From NCBI RefSeq assembly GCF_036898095.1, contig NC_090745.1, positions 78,594,630 to 78,658,629 on the forward strand: 64,000 nt of DNA, written 5' to 3'. The notes below the pieces were generated by a model. The model searched no databases, had not been told where the DNA came from, and saw only the letters and a program-made list of their open reading frames with translations. Of the stretch, positions 49,954 through 59,467 are shown in pieces. Positions within the stretch are counted from its first letter, which is position 1. Each line of letters begins with the position of its first letter. The DNA is from Palaemon carinicauda. Lineage: Eukaryota; Arthropoda; Malacostraca; Decapoda; Palaemonidae. A program made the translations under genes and the position numbers.

Positions 49954-51124
49954 TAACTTATTTACTCTGCCGTTTATTCTACGATGAACAGATAATTGAC
50001 TGGGACTGTCAATTAAGGGGAGAGGAAGTCATCCTTTTTAAGTATACCTTCTTTTATTTATGTGTTACTATGGTAGCACTAGCTCTGTTCTAAAATCCCA
50101 GGTGTGGAATTATACAGATAGCTCTAGTGCCGGTGTACGAAGTACATAGGGCAGTTAATGGTAACCAGTACAGGTTTTATGAAGAGCGGTTATCTTTTAC
50201 CTTCTCTTCAATCTAGAGTGGCATTTATTGACTTCATTCCTTCAAGAAAGAATACGATTCCTGTACTTGTTTCCGGTATAATCCCATTGTCAAACTACAT
50301 TCGTTTTGCTAACTATCTCTTGTAGTCATTTATTTAAAATAAATGTCTATTTGAATGTAGTGCGTCCATCTTCACCAGACAATTGTATCTATACATGCCA
50401 GACTTTTTATTTGCTTAGAATGCATCCTTCTCATTTTTGTATGCATCTAAGGTTAGACAAAAGAGACACTGATGTCTTTTTGACCAAATATACAACTTGA
50501 GACTATTTGTATATTCAGTGGGTACTTAAGTTTGGTCATACTATTTATGTTAACCTTGAAATCCCTTTTCAACTGTCTAGATGACCCTTCCCTGTAGGAG
50601 GCAGGAAGCACTAACATTGTTTTTAAGGACTGGAGATTACACTCCTAACCCTTAAAGGGCAGAGCCCTTATCCTTGAGTCTCCATGATTAGGAAACTCAA
50701 TGTTTTAATTTTGTAAAGGGGGTCACAGCAAATAAGTTGGGTGGGCTATATACAAATATATGTCTTTCCTTTCCATACTATATAATTATACATTAGCCAG
50801 TATATTGCAATATAGTGCATACGGCAAATAGAAAACTACGATATGATTATATAGTAACTATTTCTAGCATATCTTGGGTATCCTCATGTGAGCTTATGCT
50901 GCAGCCGCTCTTACGTTGAAGGAATAGTGTTTCTTCGTTAAGCTGACTGAGAAATCGGTCTTCCATACCCCACAGTATTTAGTATGAAAGGGACAGTGAA
51001 GTATACACTTCCCTATCCCTAGGGGTTAGAAAACCCCTTTTTCAGTTGGAATTCCCTCGAAAGGAAATTCATATCACTTAATACTGAGGGGAGGTACCAG
51101 CATTTGCTTGCAAGGGATACACAA

Positions 51125-51252
51125 GTATGTGTTTCCTACTATCCCTTTATAGCTTGCTATCCTAAGCTATTCTGTCAAGATATGACTTTTGATTTATTGA
51201 TTATCAGTGAGTTAATCAATCGTATACTCATTTTGTTTTCCTTTCTTTACAG
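51125..51252 (+). other. Predicted intron before Gag, core 2
   Basis: Donor CAA|GTATGT at 51125 and acceptor TTTCCTTTCTTTACAG ending at 51252 give 128 bp, homologous to 45692-45816. The Gag ATG lies 12 bp after the acceptor. Confidence 0.5.
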
Positions 51253-51264
51253 GAGGAACGCCAG

Positions 51265-53898
51265 ATGTCATGTGTTGTAGTCTTCTGCAAAACTAAGAGT
51301 AAGTGTTTTTACAGACATAATGCATGCAGGTTTCATGCCCCCTGCAATCTTATTTCCGGTCACCTGCAGTATTGGAACCCGCAGGCCTGCAAAGTATGTC
51401 GGGCCCTATTGTCCGAAGGTTTCAAGAATCCCAAGTCGGTGGAAACTAAGGATGCAGCTCGTTTCAAACTACGCAACTGGGTGAGAGGCTTTCAGAAAAT
51501 CTCTCCGGGACCTTACCTGCCTAATGACAAGATGCGTAGGTTACTATTTCCAACAGCGAGTAAGGAAATAGTGGTACCCCAGACACGAGGTACGTTTCCC
51601 GATGGCCAGATAACCTTCGGGAAGGAGGGCAAAAAGCGCCCACGGGAAGAAGGGGAGAATGTCGGGTTGGAATTGCCTCCGTCCCAACAGGCTCATGAGC
51701 CAACGACATCGATATCTCAGCCTTCTATCCCTCTTTTAGATGGAATGAACCAGTTATGGGCCCAAGTCAAGAATCTAGTAGAAAATTTGTGCAAACAGAG
51801 CACAAAGCAGGAAGCGAAATGCAAGGTAGAGCTTAGCCAAGCTCCACTTGTCGCTCCTAAAGGGTTGTACAAAAGACTCGTAGATCAAGACCTTCTGACA
51901 TGCTTCACAACCAATCCCTGGAGGTTTGCGGAGCTAATGCCGATTTTAAATGGCAAACTCTACATCTCGGAGAAGGTGGGTGCTGTTCCTTTGGAGAAAA
52001 TCCAGTTCTGGCCAAGCTTTGACGCTTTCCCGAACTGTTTCATTAGACTGAAGGATGAACCAACATCAGAAAAAGGAACGGAATCAAAGGAGGTTATGAT
52101 TCTCGACAATGATAAAGCACAGGCTATCCTATCAAGCTGCATAGAAAAGGCGCGTTACTCGGTGTTGAAGGTATCCACACCGGGTAACAAGCACTCTTCC
52201 TTCCTTGCTCCTGCTTCAATTTCATTCCCCTTTACGGAGAAGGCTTTCAAATATGTCACTGAGGCAATAGAGACAGGTAAACCGTGTCCTACACTCAAAG
52301 AGTGCGAGCCTCTGTCACTAGCATTTCCCAGACAGGAGAAGAACTAGAAGGAGGCCCATTTCACTTTTTCAGTAGGAAAACTTGAGGCGGATATCGCCAG
52401 TCGACAATTTAAGGAAAATATTCCAAAATTATCTGAGTTTCTCTTACAGGGCGAACAAGAAACAAAGGAGAGACTTTCAGCCTCCTCATCTCTACAGAAC
52501 TACATAGAGTTCTGTTCGGCTCATCAAGATACCCCAGACATGCTTAAGGTTTTAGCCAAAATTCATATGGCTACTTTGGTAAAAGACCTTTATGCCTTTA
52601 TAAAGGCTAGAAGATCATGTAGGGAGTTTGTGTTAGCTAACGCAACAGCGAAACACGATACAAGAAAGCTAATATCTTCCAACATCTGGGGTAAAGACCT
52701 CTTTCCAGACGAGGTAGTCAAGGAAGCGATTAAGAACGCCTCTACGGAGAAAGTAGGACTTCTCCAAAAGTGGGGCATCCTTTCAAAAAGAGAGTCTTCT
52801 AAGGTTGTGGGTCCCCAACCTAAAAGGAAGATGGAGAGGTCTGGACATCCATTTCGAGCGGTTCAACAACGATCCACAGTTGTAGTGACGGAGAAATCAC
52901 AGACAGATGGTCGAAAAAAGATTCCTACTGATCAGTCGAAGCATAGGAATGCTTCTAGTAAGAGGGAGATTCCTTTAGGATCGCTGGACCTTCGATCCTT
53001 GGGTCCATGGCCTAATCAAGATGGGACTAAGTTGAGAGGTGGAGATATCTCTACCACCATTTCCTCTACTCCTCCGATTATCCAAAACCCTCCTGGAGGA
53101 GTTTACCTGAGAGTTCTAGAGCATACAGGTGGTAAGGAAACTTTAGTCCACCGAATTCCAGGGAAGGCTGTTGTGTGTTTACGAGAAGGACTCAAGAAAA
53201 TTCAGAGTCATTCAGGACTTATCGCCACTCAACAAGTCCAAATGAAACAACGAGTCCAGGAGGTTTATCCTCCTGAACATAAGGACCCCGCTGCAGAAAA
53301 GGGTGCCTATAGTCTTACCAGACCTGAAAGTCGTCTATCGCCAGCTACCAGTCAATCACCCTTTCCCCTCCTATCTAAGATTCAGGTTACACAAAGTAAC
53401 GCACTTCCTAGGGAAAATACTCGTCAGACTAGACAGAGTCCTAGCTGCCTTCATGAAATTGGCAGACACAGTCATGCAATATTCAAGCCTAAGAAAGGTT
53501 CAGGCAACATTGTTCCTGGACAAGAGGCTGGGGTGGGCAGCACCCAAGGTGGCTGGTCTATGAACATCCGAAGAAATGATCCGGTCCCCGGAACATCGTG
53601 GATGAAAGATAAATTTCAGATTCCCAAAACGAGAACTAGGAGGAACCCGGTTCTCTCTCCAGTTCGCAATAAAGGTAGGCCCTGTGCTAAGAGCACGGCG
53701 GGAAGATGCGCTGGGAACCTGGAAAAAACAAGCATCAAACGCTCGAAGAGGCCTAAAAAGACCGATAGCAGTCCTTTCTTAATCGCTACCCTATTAAAGG
53801 TCAAAGCCCGAAAATCCCAAGACCATGTTGGTCCAGTCATGAGTAGGGAAACTCTCTCCAAGCAGATCAGATTGTCTACAGCTGATCTGGGACTCTGA
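51265..53898 (+). pseudogene. DIRS Gag-like protein, core 2, one TAG stop
   Basis: 877 codons in a single frame with one in-frame TAG at 52345-52347, where core 1 has TGG (Trp). The ATG at 51265 follows the predicted splice acceptor. The N-terminal 50 residues carry a Cys/His cluster (CKTKSKC, RHNACRFHAPC, CKVCRA). The region encoded at about 52550-52750 (VLAKIHMATLVKDLYAF, NIWGKDLFPDEV) is the best conserved between cores and is helical in character, as expected for a capsid-like domain. Downstream of about 52900 the frame is Pro/Lys/Arg-rich and overlaps the RT remnant in another frame. Its role as Gag is inferred from position. Confidence 0.7.
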
Positions 53899-54180
53899 AG
53901 CGATAACGAGACGCTGCAATCGACGATGCTAGGAAACGTCTCATACAGTTTAAGTGTAGTTAGCCATCCTTTACCTAAAGGGATGGCACCTGTCAGCAGT
54001 TCACATACAACCAATCCGCAATGTGATAGTGGATGCTCTACTCAGGCTCAGGCCGATAGAGTTAGAATGGTCCACGGACGCAGACCTATTCTCTCCCAGA
54101 TGGGAACAAGTCCCCGAACTGCAATCCGACCTTTTCATTACGAGCGCTGTCAAGGAACTACCTTGATATGTAGCCCCATA
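53150..54180 (+). pseudogene. DIRS RT/RNase H remnant overlapping Gag, core 2
   Basis: In the +1 frame relative to Gag I read KDSRKFRVIQDLSPLNK (53190), FILLNIRTPLQ (53265), motif A-like PDLKVVYRQLPV (Asp codon 53321), MKLADTVMQ (53455) and motif C-like LFLDKRLGWAAPK (Asp codon 53519). The usual LDD is thus LDK. Beyond a stop, TSEEM near 53566 resembles the RNase H start. NVIVDALLRLRPIELEWS (54020) and PELQSDLFITSAVKELP (54110) resemble its end and linker. Several stops and the LDK change mean no activity. Recognition is by motif order only. Confidence 0.6.
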
Positions 54181-55356
54181 CGAGGATCCTCTAATTTAAA
54201 TGATAAACATCTTGTCTCTGAAATGGAAGGGATAGACTTAGGATTTCCCGTTCATCCCGTCCGATTACCTGCTGAGAGTCCTCAACATGCCGAGATCCTT
54301 CCAGGCGGGACAACTCCAGAAGGTTCAGAGATTAGTTGTCTTCAATTTATTATAGAGAACCCAAACCCTTCATTGCATGATTTTCTTGCCCCAACGGTTA
54401 AGAAAAGATTTGGGATCTCAAAAGGCAATATAGAATTCTTAGAGGAATACAAGTCTAAGTCAACTAGAAGACAATATGAGTCATCATGGAAAAAGTGGGT
54501 TGCTTTCGTAAAAGCAAAAGGACCGAGAGAGATTTCAATGAACTTCTGCATGTCCTTCTGTATCCATCTTCATAACCAGGGTTTGGCGGCCAACACGATA
54601 ACTACGTGCAAGTCAGCCTTGACTAGACCTCTTCTATATGCCTTTCAAGTAGACTTTGTGAACGATATCTTTAATAAGATCCCGAAGGCATGTGCGAGGC
54701 CTAGGCCTGCTGCGCCTCCAAAGCCCATCTCTTGGTCTTTGGACAAGGTCCTACATTATGCCTCATCCTTGAACAATGAAGATTGTTCGCTTAAGGATCT
54801 AACCCAAAAGGTTATTTTTCTGTTCGCTATAGCCTCAGGGGCTAGAGTTAGTGAAATAGTGGCCCTCTCTAGGGATGAGGGCCACATTCAGTTCTCAGAA
54901 ACAGGAGAACTGAATCTCTTCCCTGATCCATCCTTTCTCGCTAAGAATGAGCTACCCACCAAAAGGTGGGGTCCCTGGAGAATCTGCCCTCTGAAGGAAG
55001 ATGTCTCTCTATGTCCGGTAGAGTGTCTAAAGGTCTATCTTCGTAGAACTTCAGACTTCAGGGGAGGACAGCTCTTTAAAGGAGAAACCTCTGGATCAAA
55101 TTTATCCCTAAAACAACTGAGGGTGAAGCTCACCTACTTTATTAGTAGACCGGATCCTGACAGTACTCCTGCAGGTCATGATCCGAGAAAGATTGCTTCA
55201 TCACTGAACTTCTTTCATTATATGGACTTTGAGCGTCTTCGTTCATACACTGGATGGAAATCATCCAGAGTGTTTTACAAACACTATGCGAAACAGGTAC
55301 ATGAACTGAAACACTATGTAGTGGCGGCAGGTAGCGTATTAAAACCTGCCCCCTAA
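53926..55356 (+). CDS. DIRS tyrosine recombinase, core 2, intact
   Basis: 476 codons without a break. Such enzymes cut and rejoin DNA through a 3'-phosphotyrosine and integrate DIRS circles without target duplication. Residues about 145-230 look like the N-terminal core-binding domain (YESSWKKWVAFVKAKG, ANTITTCKSALTRPLLYAF). The catalytic domain has Arg307 (ASGARVSE), His418 and Arg421 (GHDPRK), Trp444 and a Tyr box FYKHYAK with Tyr454 the likely nucleophile, Tyr451 the alternative. The first ~130 codons overlap the RNase H remnant in another frame. The true start may therefore be later or supplied by splicing, and 53926 is simply the first ATG. The C-terminus LKPAP is shared with core 1. Confidence 0.87.
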   Translation: MLGNVSYSLSVVSHPLPKGMAPVSSSHTTNPQCDSGCSTQAQADRVRMVHGRRPILSQMGTSPRTAIRPFHYERCQGTTLICSPIRGSSNLNDKHLVSEMEGIDLGFPVHPVRLPAESPQHAEILPGGTTPEGSEISCLQFIIENPNPSLHDFLAPTVKKRFGISKGNIEFLEEYKSKSTRRQYESSWKKWVAFVKAKGPREISMNFCMSFCIHLHNQGLAANTITTCKSALTRPLLYAFQVDFVNDIFNKIPKACARPRPAAPPKPISWSLDKVLHYASSLNNEDCSLKDLTQKVIFLFAIASGARVSEIVALSRDEGHIQFSETGELNLFPDPSFLAKNELPTKRWGPWRICPLKEDVSLCPVECLKVYLRRTSDFRGGQLFKGETSGSNLSLKQLRVKLTYFISRPDPDSTPAGHDPRKIASSLNFFHYMDFERLRSYTGWKSSRVFYKHYAKQVHELKHYVVAAGSVLKPAP

Positions 55357-55402
55357 TTACTGTTATAGACAGTCAATGGTTTGGTCTTCAAATGTACTCG
55401 CA

Positions 55403-55500
55403 CATATACTGGGTGAGAATCATCCACAGTGTTCTACAAACACTATGCTAATCAAGTCCATGATCTGAAGCAGTATGTGGTGACGTCGGGTAGAATACTT
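55403..55500 (+). repeat. Duplicated recombinase C-terminal box, core 2
   Basis: About 50 bp past the recombinase stop, a segment reads VFYKHYANQVHDLKQYVV in one frame, a second copy of the catalytic-Tyr box (Tyr codon 55444). It is homologous to 49865-49953 in core 1, so it predates the core duplication. Confidence 0.87.
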
Positions 55501-56252
55501 AACTCGCCGTCTAATTCTACGATGAACAGCTAATTGACTGGGACTGTCAATTAAAGGGAGAAGAGGTCATCCCTCTTAGGGTTTGACCTCCTTTGATCAA
55601 GTGTTACCATGGTGACACTAGCTCTGTTCAAAATCCCAGGTGTGGAATTATTTAGATGGCACTAGTGCCGGTGTACGTAGTACACAGTGCCGATAAAAGT
55701 AACCAGTACAGGTATTTTGAAGAGAATTTGTCTTTAATTCTCTTCAATCTGAGAGTGGCACTCATCATTTCTTGCTTTCCAAGAAAGAGAGATATTCTCT
55801 GCACAGGTTACATGTATAGTTCCGTTATCATACTACATTCGTTTTACTTACTAGTAAACGTCTATTAGAATGTAATTGCGTCCTAACTCGCCCGACAATT
55901 GCATGTTTATAGTCCAGAGTATGTACTTTTATATATTTGTATGCTCACAAACAATGGAATTAAGAAACACTGTTAAGTGTTTGGTAATTTTCACAAACTA
56001 TGAGACGGTTTGTTCATCTGGTGTATTCTTATGTTTGTCCATACAATGTATGCTTACCTTGAGACCCCCCTTTCTACCGTCTAGAATGACTCTTCCCTGT
56101 AGGGGGCAGGAAGCACTAACATCGGAGATGATTAGTGATAATGACGGATAACGGTAACGTTATTTGTCTCGATTGATCCAAATGATCATAGAAAGGTTGT
56201 CCCAAGGTTAAGGCACTGATGAAAATCCACAGATACATTAATGCTCTGGTAT

Positions 56253-56349
56253 ACTTCCATCAGGACAACATGGCTTGAGCCCAAAAAACGGATTTTGAGC
56301 GAAGTGAAAAATCTATTTTTGGGTGAGATCGCCATGTCGTCCTGATGGA
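56253..56349 (-). other. DIRS internal complementary region (circle-junction template)
   Basis: Two joined pieces. ACTTCCATCAGGACAACATG (continuing to GGCTTGAGCCCAAAA) at 56253-56288 is complementary to the left tip at 34355. TTTTTGGGTGAGATCGCCAT (continuing to GTCGTCCTGATGGA) at 56314-56349 is complementary to the right tip at 56711-56745. A spacer of about 25 bp separates them. In DIRS1 this region templates the joint of the circular intermediate. Confidence 0.8.
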
Positions 56350-56419
56350 CCCACCCTTCTTTCTTAAAAGAAAAGATCTTCACAGTTCCCTCCCTGACAT
56401 ACTGTATCTGTAGCTCCAC

Positions 56420-56758
56420 GCTCAATGCTACAAGGAATGTCTGCCATCCTGGGAATGGCGGTGGGGTGGTTGTCAATAGTAGTACGGGAACGGGGGTAAC
56501 CTTGTTACGGCCCCCTTCTATTCTTTTGCCACGTCCCCCCTCGAAGCGTTAACGCTGTTTGGGGTAGAGATTGCTATGTGACGTGTCAAGAATGCGTCCT
56601 CTGATATACGCGATATCCTTGAGAAAATTTAAGGATATTCGCTCCAGGAGGGTAATTCTCTGGGAATATCACTGTAGTATATAATATATCCTTTTGAAGC
56701 TACCTTAGGAACTTCCATTAGGACGACATGGCGATCTCACCCAAAAAAAGATTTTTCC
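56420..56758 (-). repeat. Right inverted terminal repeat of the DIRS element
   Basis: Reverse complement of 34355-34705. It extends past the left tip with GATCTCACCCAAAAAAAGAT, a right-end extension that is also found inside the internal complementary region. Confidence 0.88.
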
Positions 56759-57346
56759 CGTTTGTAAATTTTTTGTCTGCTGAAGATAGAAATATTAATG
56801 TTTGAATATATTTTCTTTTTATATCCCTGCCTTGGTTTATGTATCGATAATTATCACTAAATTGTAATCATCGAAAACTGGTCCAATACCGGGGGGTATG
56901 GCCGATACAAAATATGTCTTAGATAAAGTTTTTAGAATTTCAAGTCAATAGACAATATAACATAGTAAAGTTTGGTTAAACATTGCAGGAACGGTGAAAG
57001 ACTAGATCAGAGCATACAATAGTAGATTCGATGAGAACAACCAAACCCAAATAAATTCTTCGCATCAACTACTGAGCCCATAATAGATTACTATCTTCCT
57101 TGGGTCTAGCTCAATTGCATCTTTCCATTTCATGATATGCAACATAGAGACCGTTAAGCATTTCAGTTTAATAAGTATTCTCTACGGGCTTTTTTTATGA
57201 AGATTTCACCACTTATTGCCATATAATCTATGGACATTGAATTTCTATCATTAACAAATTCAATGTAATTTCTCGATTCTTGGGACAAAGCCTGCTGGCC
57301 TTTTTGTATCCTTATTTCAGTTCATTTAATTTAAGTGGGTCACAGC

Positions 57347-57350
<4 letters not shown>
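56759..57350. other. AT-rich flank, no gene seen
   Basis: Nothing recognisable between the DIRS element and the GA tract. Confidence 0.6.

Positions 57351-57422
<72 letters not shown>
57351..57422. repeat. (GA)n microsatellite
   Basis: About 72 bp of GA dinucleotide. Confidence 0.97.
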
Positions 57423-57425
<3 letters not shown>

Positions 57426-57982
57426 ATTGTTAGTATATGGTTTCTATGTCAAAATATCACATCGTAAAAGGGAAAATCCCAGCAAGGTAATTATCACCTC
57501 TATATCTGATAGCATTCTCATTATTCTATTTGGTAGAGGAATAACTATTGTAACAGTATTTGATATTTCACTTGTTACTAGTTATTTACAGATTTCAGCC
57601 CTCTGACTTACAGCTGACACCGAATAACAGAAATACTATATATCTTAAATTTTGTGAAATCCTTACTAATATCTCGATATAAAATGTATAGCGATAGATG
57701 TTGTGGATTCACAATCATGATCCAGCGCAGGGGCTGGGAAGATCCTTCACCGCCAAGGTATATCTGTGGGAACCCCTTAGATGAATACTGAAGCTCAAAT
57801 TAAAAGAGTTTGGACAGCAAAATAGGAAAAAGGAAACGAGAACGTAGTTTATTTAGAAGGCTAAAGACTGGTGACAACAAGGGTGCCGATTCTTCCGAAT
57901 AGTCAATACGGCATCCCTACAATGACCTGTTTTGTAGACAGTGTACTACGAGGTTTTCACTGATGGCAGTATTCCTTACTGT
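57423..57982. other. Non-coding stretch, no gene seen
   Basis: No gene or repeat is recognisable. Confidence 0.55.
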
Positions 57983-58237
57983 TGTACCAACCGTGTGTCA
58001 CACAATTGTACATAATTATTTTGTATATATTATGCTTGTATCTGCGCTCTTCCCTCGCACTAAAAAGAACCTGAATGATCATGTCTCCGGTTTTGCTCTG
58101 TAACATTGTCTGTCTCTCGAACATGTCATGTCCTGTTGCCTTGAGGTTTTGTATATAAAGGAGAGTGTTCCTTAATAAACAACTCAGTTGCTTGCTTCCT
58201 GCCTTTGAGTTCACAACCCTCACTCGGCACCGTCACA
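57983..58237 (+). repeat. 5' LTR
   Basis: 255 bp, TG...CA ends. It contains a TATA-like TATATAAAG at 58152-58160 and a polyadenylation signal AATAAA at 58174-58179, close together as in compact LTRs. It differs from the 3' LTR by a handful of changes. Confidence 0.9.
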
Positions 58238-58255
58238 TTGGTGACCCCGGAGTGA
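58238..58255 (+). promoter_or_regulatory. Primer binding site
   Basis: TTGGTGACCCCGGAGTGA directly follows the LTR end. Such TGG-starting sites pair with a tRNA 3' end. Which tRNA cannot be settled by eye. Confidence 0.7.
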
Positions 58256-58289
58256 CTCACTCCTCCCGCCTCCCCACCCCCCTCCGCCT

Positions 58290-58566
58290 CTCACCGTTAC
58301 TATGACGCCGTCAACGCATACCTTCTGCAGCAGTACCCGCCGTCGCCAGCCGCCCGTATAGCAACGCTTTTTCAGCTCTCTCAACAACCGTTGGGGGACC
58401 AAAGGGCTTCGCTCACCCTTGGGAAAATGACCAGTATCACTCGCCTGCAACCTGCCGCAGACGGCTCTCCTCGTGATGTGAACCCACTTCATGACCTTCA
58501 AACCTCCATCAACGCCTCCACTCGTGACGAAGAGGACACCTATTCAACTTCAACCGAAGCTGACGT
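58290..58566 (+). pseudogene. Gypsy gag fragment
   Basis: An open frame reading YDAVNAYLLQQY, then LFQLSQQPLGDQRASLTLGK and DGSPRDVNPL resembles the start of the capsid region of Gypsy-type gag. It breaks off into the minisatellite at about 58566. Nothing of pol remains. No clear ATG precedes it; the first in-frame ATG is at 58391. Confidence 0.62.
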
Positions 58567-58795
58567 GAATGCCGTAGGACACGCCTATGAATGACGTAGG
58601 ACACACGCCTATGAATACCGTAGGCCTATGAATGCCGTAGGACACACGCCTATGAATGCCGTAGGCCTATGAATGCCGTAGGACACACGCCTATGAATGC
58701 CGTAGGACACACTCGCCTATGAATGCCGTAGGACACACCTATGAATGCCGTAGGACTGACACGCCTATGAATGCCGTAGGACACACTCGCCTACC
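58566..58795 (+). repeat. ~24-bp minisatellite inside the LTR element
   Basis: About ten copies of a unit like GCCGTAGGACACACGCCTATGAAT, some shortened to about 15 bp. CCTA and TAGG in each unit are complementary. The array replaces the rest of gag and pol. The ~175 bp between the array and the right LTR include the purine tract. Confidence 0.92.
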
Positions 58796-58958
58796 CTGTG
58801 ACGAACCGGAGCGGCAACACAGCCAACCATCATCCACCACTCGCTCGCACCCCAACCAACGACTTCTACAGCCACTCACTGCCGCTAATCGGCGCAGTTT
58901 TTACTACTACCTCTCCAGATTCAGGGCACCTATTTAACATGTTCAGTATGTCATTTTT

Positions 58959-58971
58959 AGAGGGGGAGCCA
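58959..58971 (+). promoter_or_regulatory. Polypurine tract
   Basis: AGAGGGGGAGCCA lies immediately upstream of the 3' LTR, in the position expected for plus-strand priming. Confidence 0.75.
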
Positions 58972-59225
58972 TGTACCAACCGTGTGTCACACAATTGTAC
59001 ATAATTATTTTGTATATATTATGCTTGTATCTGCGCTCTTCCCTCGCACCAAAAAGAACCTAAATGATCATGTCTCCGGTTTTGCTCTGTAACATTGTCT
59101 GTCTCTCGAACATGTCATGTCCTGTTGCCTAGAGGTTTGTATATAAAGGAGAGTGTTCCCTAATAAACAACTCAGTTGCTTGCTTCCTGCCTTTGAGTTC
59201 ACAACCTTCTCCCTGCTTCGTCACA
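58972..59225 (+). repeat. 3' LTR
   Basis: 254 bp, nearly identical to 57983-58237, followed by CTGT. Confidence 0.9.
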
Positions 59226-59376
59226 CTGTGATAAAAACAAACTTTTCCTAATCATTGTAGTGAATTATTTCATACTTTAGACTAGACAGCTACCTTACAA
59301 TAAACGCTTTCTGGAATTACAAATCTGTTTTTTTTTTTTTTTATCCATCAGCACTCAATTTCAGATATATGAAAAC

Positions 59377-59380
<4 letters not shown>

Positions 59381-59462
<82 letters not shown>
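59381..59462. repeat. (GA)n microsatellite
   Basis: About 82 bp of GA dinucleotide. A T homopolymer of about 19 bp precedes it at 59324-59342. Confidence 0.97.

Positions 59463-59467
<5 letters not shown>

Larger units (their letters stand above)
37395..50619 (+). repeat. DIRS core unit 1 (interrupted by a LINE)
   Basis: 37395-37871 plus 45595-50619 together correspond to the unit 50620-56125. After subtracting the 7.7-kb LINE, the unit is about 5.5 kb. It contains a leader segment (GAGTCTCCCTGATCAGGAAA at 37463), a predicted intron, a Gag-like frame, an RT/RNase H remnant, a tyrosine recombinase and a trailing region ending GCAGGAAGCACTAACAT. Confidence 0.85.
50620..56125 (+). repeat. DIRS core unit 2
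   Basis: A tandem copy of core unit 1, about 5.5 kb, starting with leader sequence (TTGAGTCTCCATGATTAGGA at about 50674) and ending GCAGGAAGCACTAACAT. It carries no terminal repeat of its own at the left. It is less damaged than core 1. The 486 bp from 50620 to 51105 are non-coding leader matching 37395-37871 and 45595-45660. Confidence 0.87.
34355..56758 (+). mobile_element. Composite DIRS-type tyrosine-recombinase retrotransposon
   Basis: The outer ends are inverted repeats of about 340 bp (34355-34705 and 56420-56758). Just inside the right one lies a segment of about 97 bp (56253-56349) complementary to both outer tips. That layout of inverted repeats plus an internal complementary region is the hallmark of DIRS1-like elements, which replicate through a circle and integrate with a tyrosine recombinase. 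The interior holds a doubled left end, a leader of about 1.7 kb, and two tandem cores with Gag-like, RT/RNase H-like and tyrosine recombinase regions. The first core is interrupted by a LINE that carries a TTAA element. Without these inserts the element would be about 14.7 kb, far longer than typical DIRS elements. DIRS elements leave no target duplication, and none is seen. Confidence 0.85.
57983..59225 (+). mobile_element. Miniature Gypsy-like LTR retrotransposon
   Basis: Two direct repeats of about 255 bp (57983-58237 and 58972-59225), nearly identical, begin TGTACC and end TCACA. CTGT stands outside both ends (57979-57982 and 59226-59229), a plausible 4-bp target duplication. A primer binding site follows the left LTR and a purine-rich tract precedes the right LTR. 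The 734-bp interior has only a gag fragment and a minisatellite, with no protease, RT or integrase. Mobility would need another copy's enzymes. High LTR identity suggests a recent insertion. Confidence 0.87.

Noticed and set aside
53926..55356. Phage integrase or domesticated host recombinase
   Set aside because: Two tandem copies between DIRS-type inverted ends, next to Gag-like and RT-like remnants, point to a retrotransposon gene.
58391..59004. Short open frames running through the 24-bp minisatellite as separate genes
   Set aside because: They are the gag fragment and the repeat array of the LTR element; frames change with unit length.
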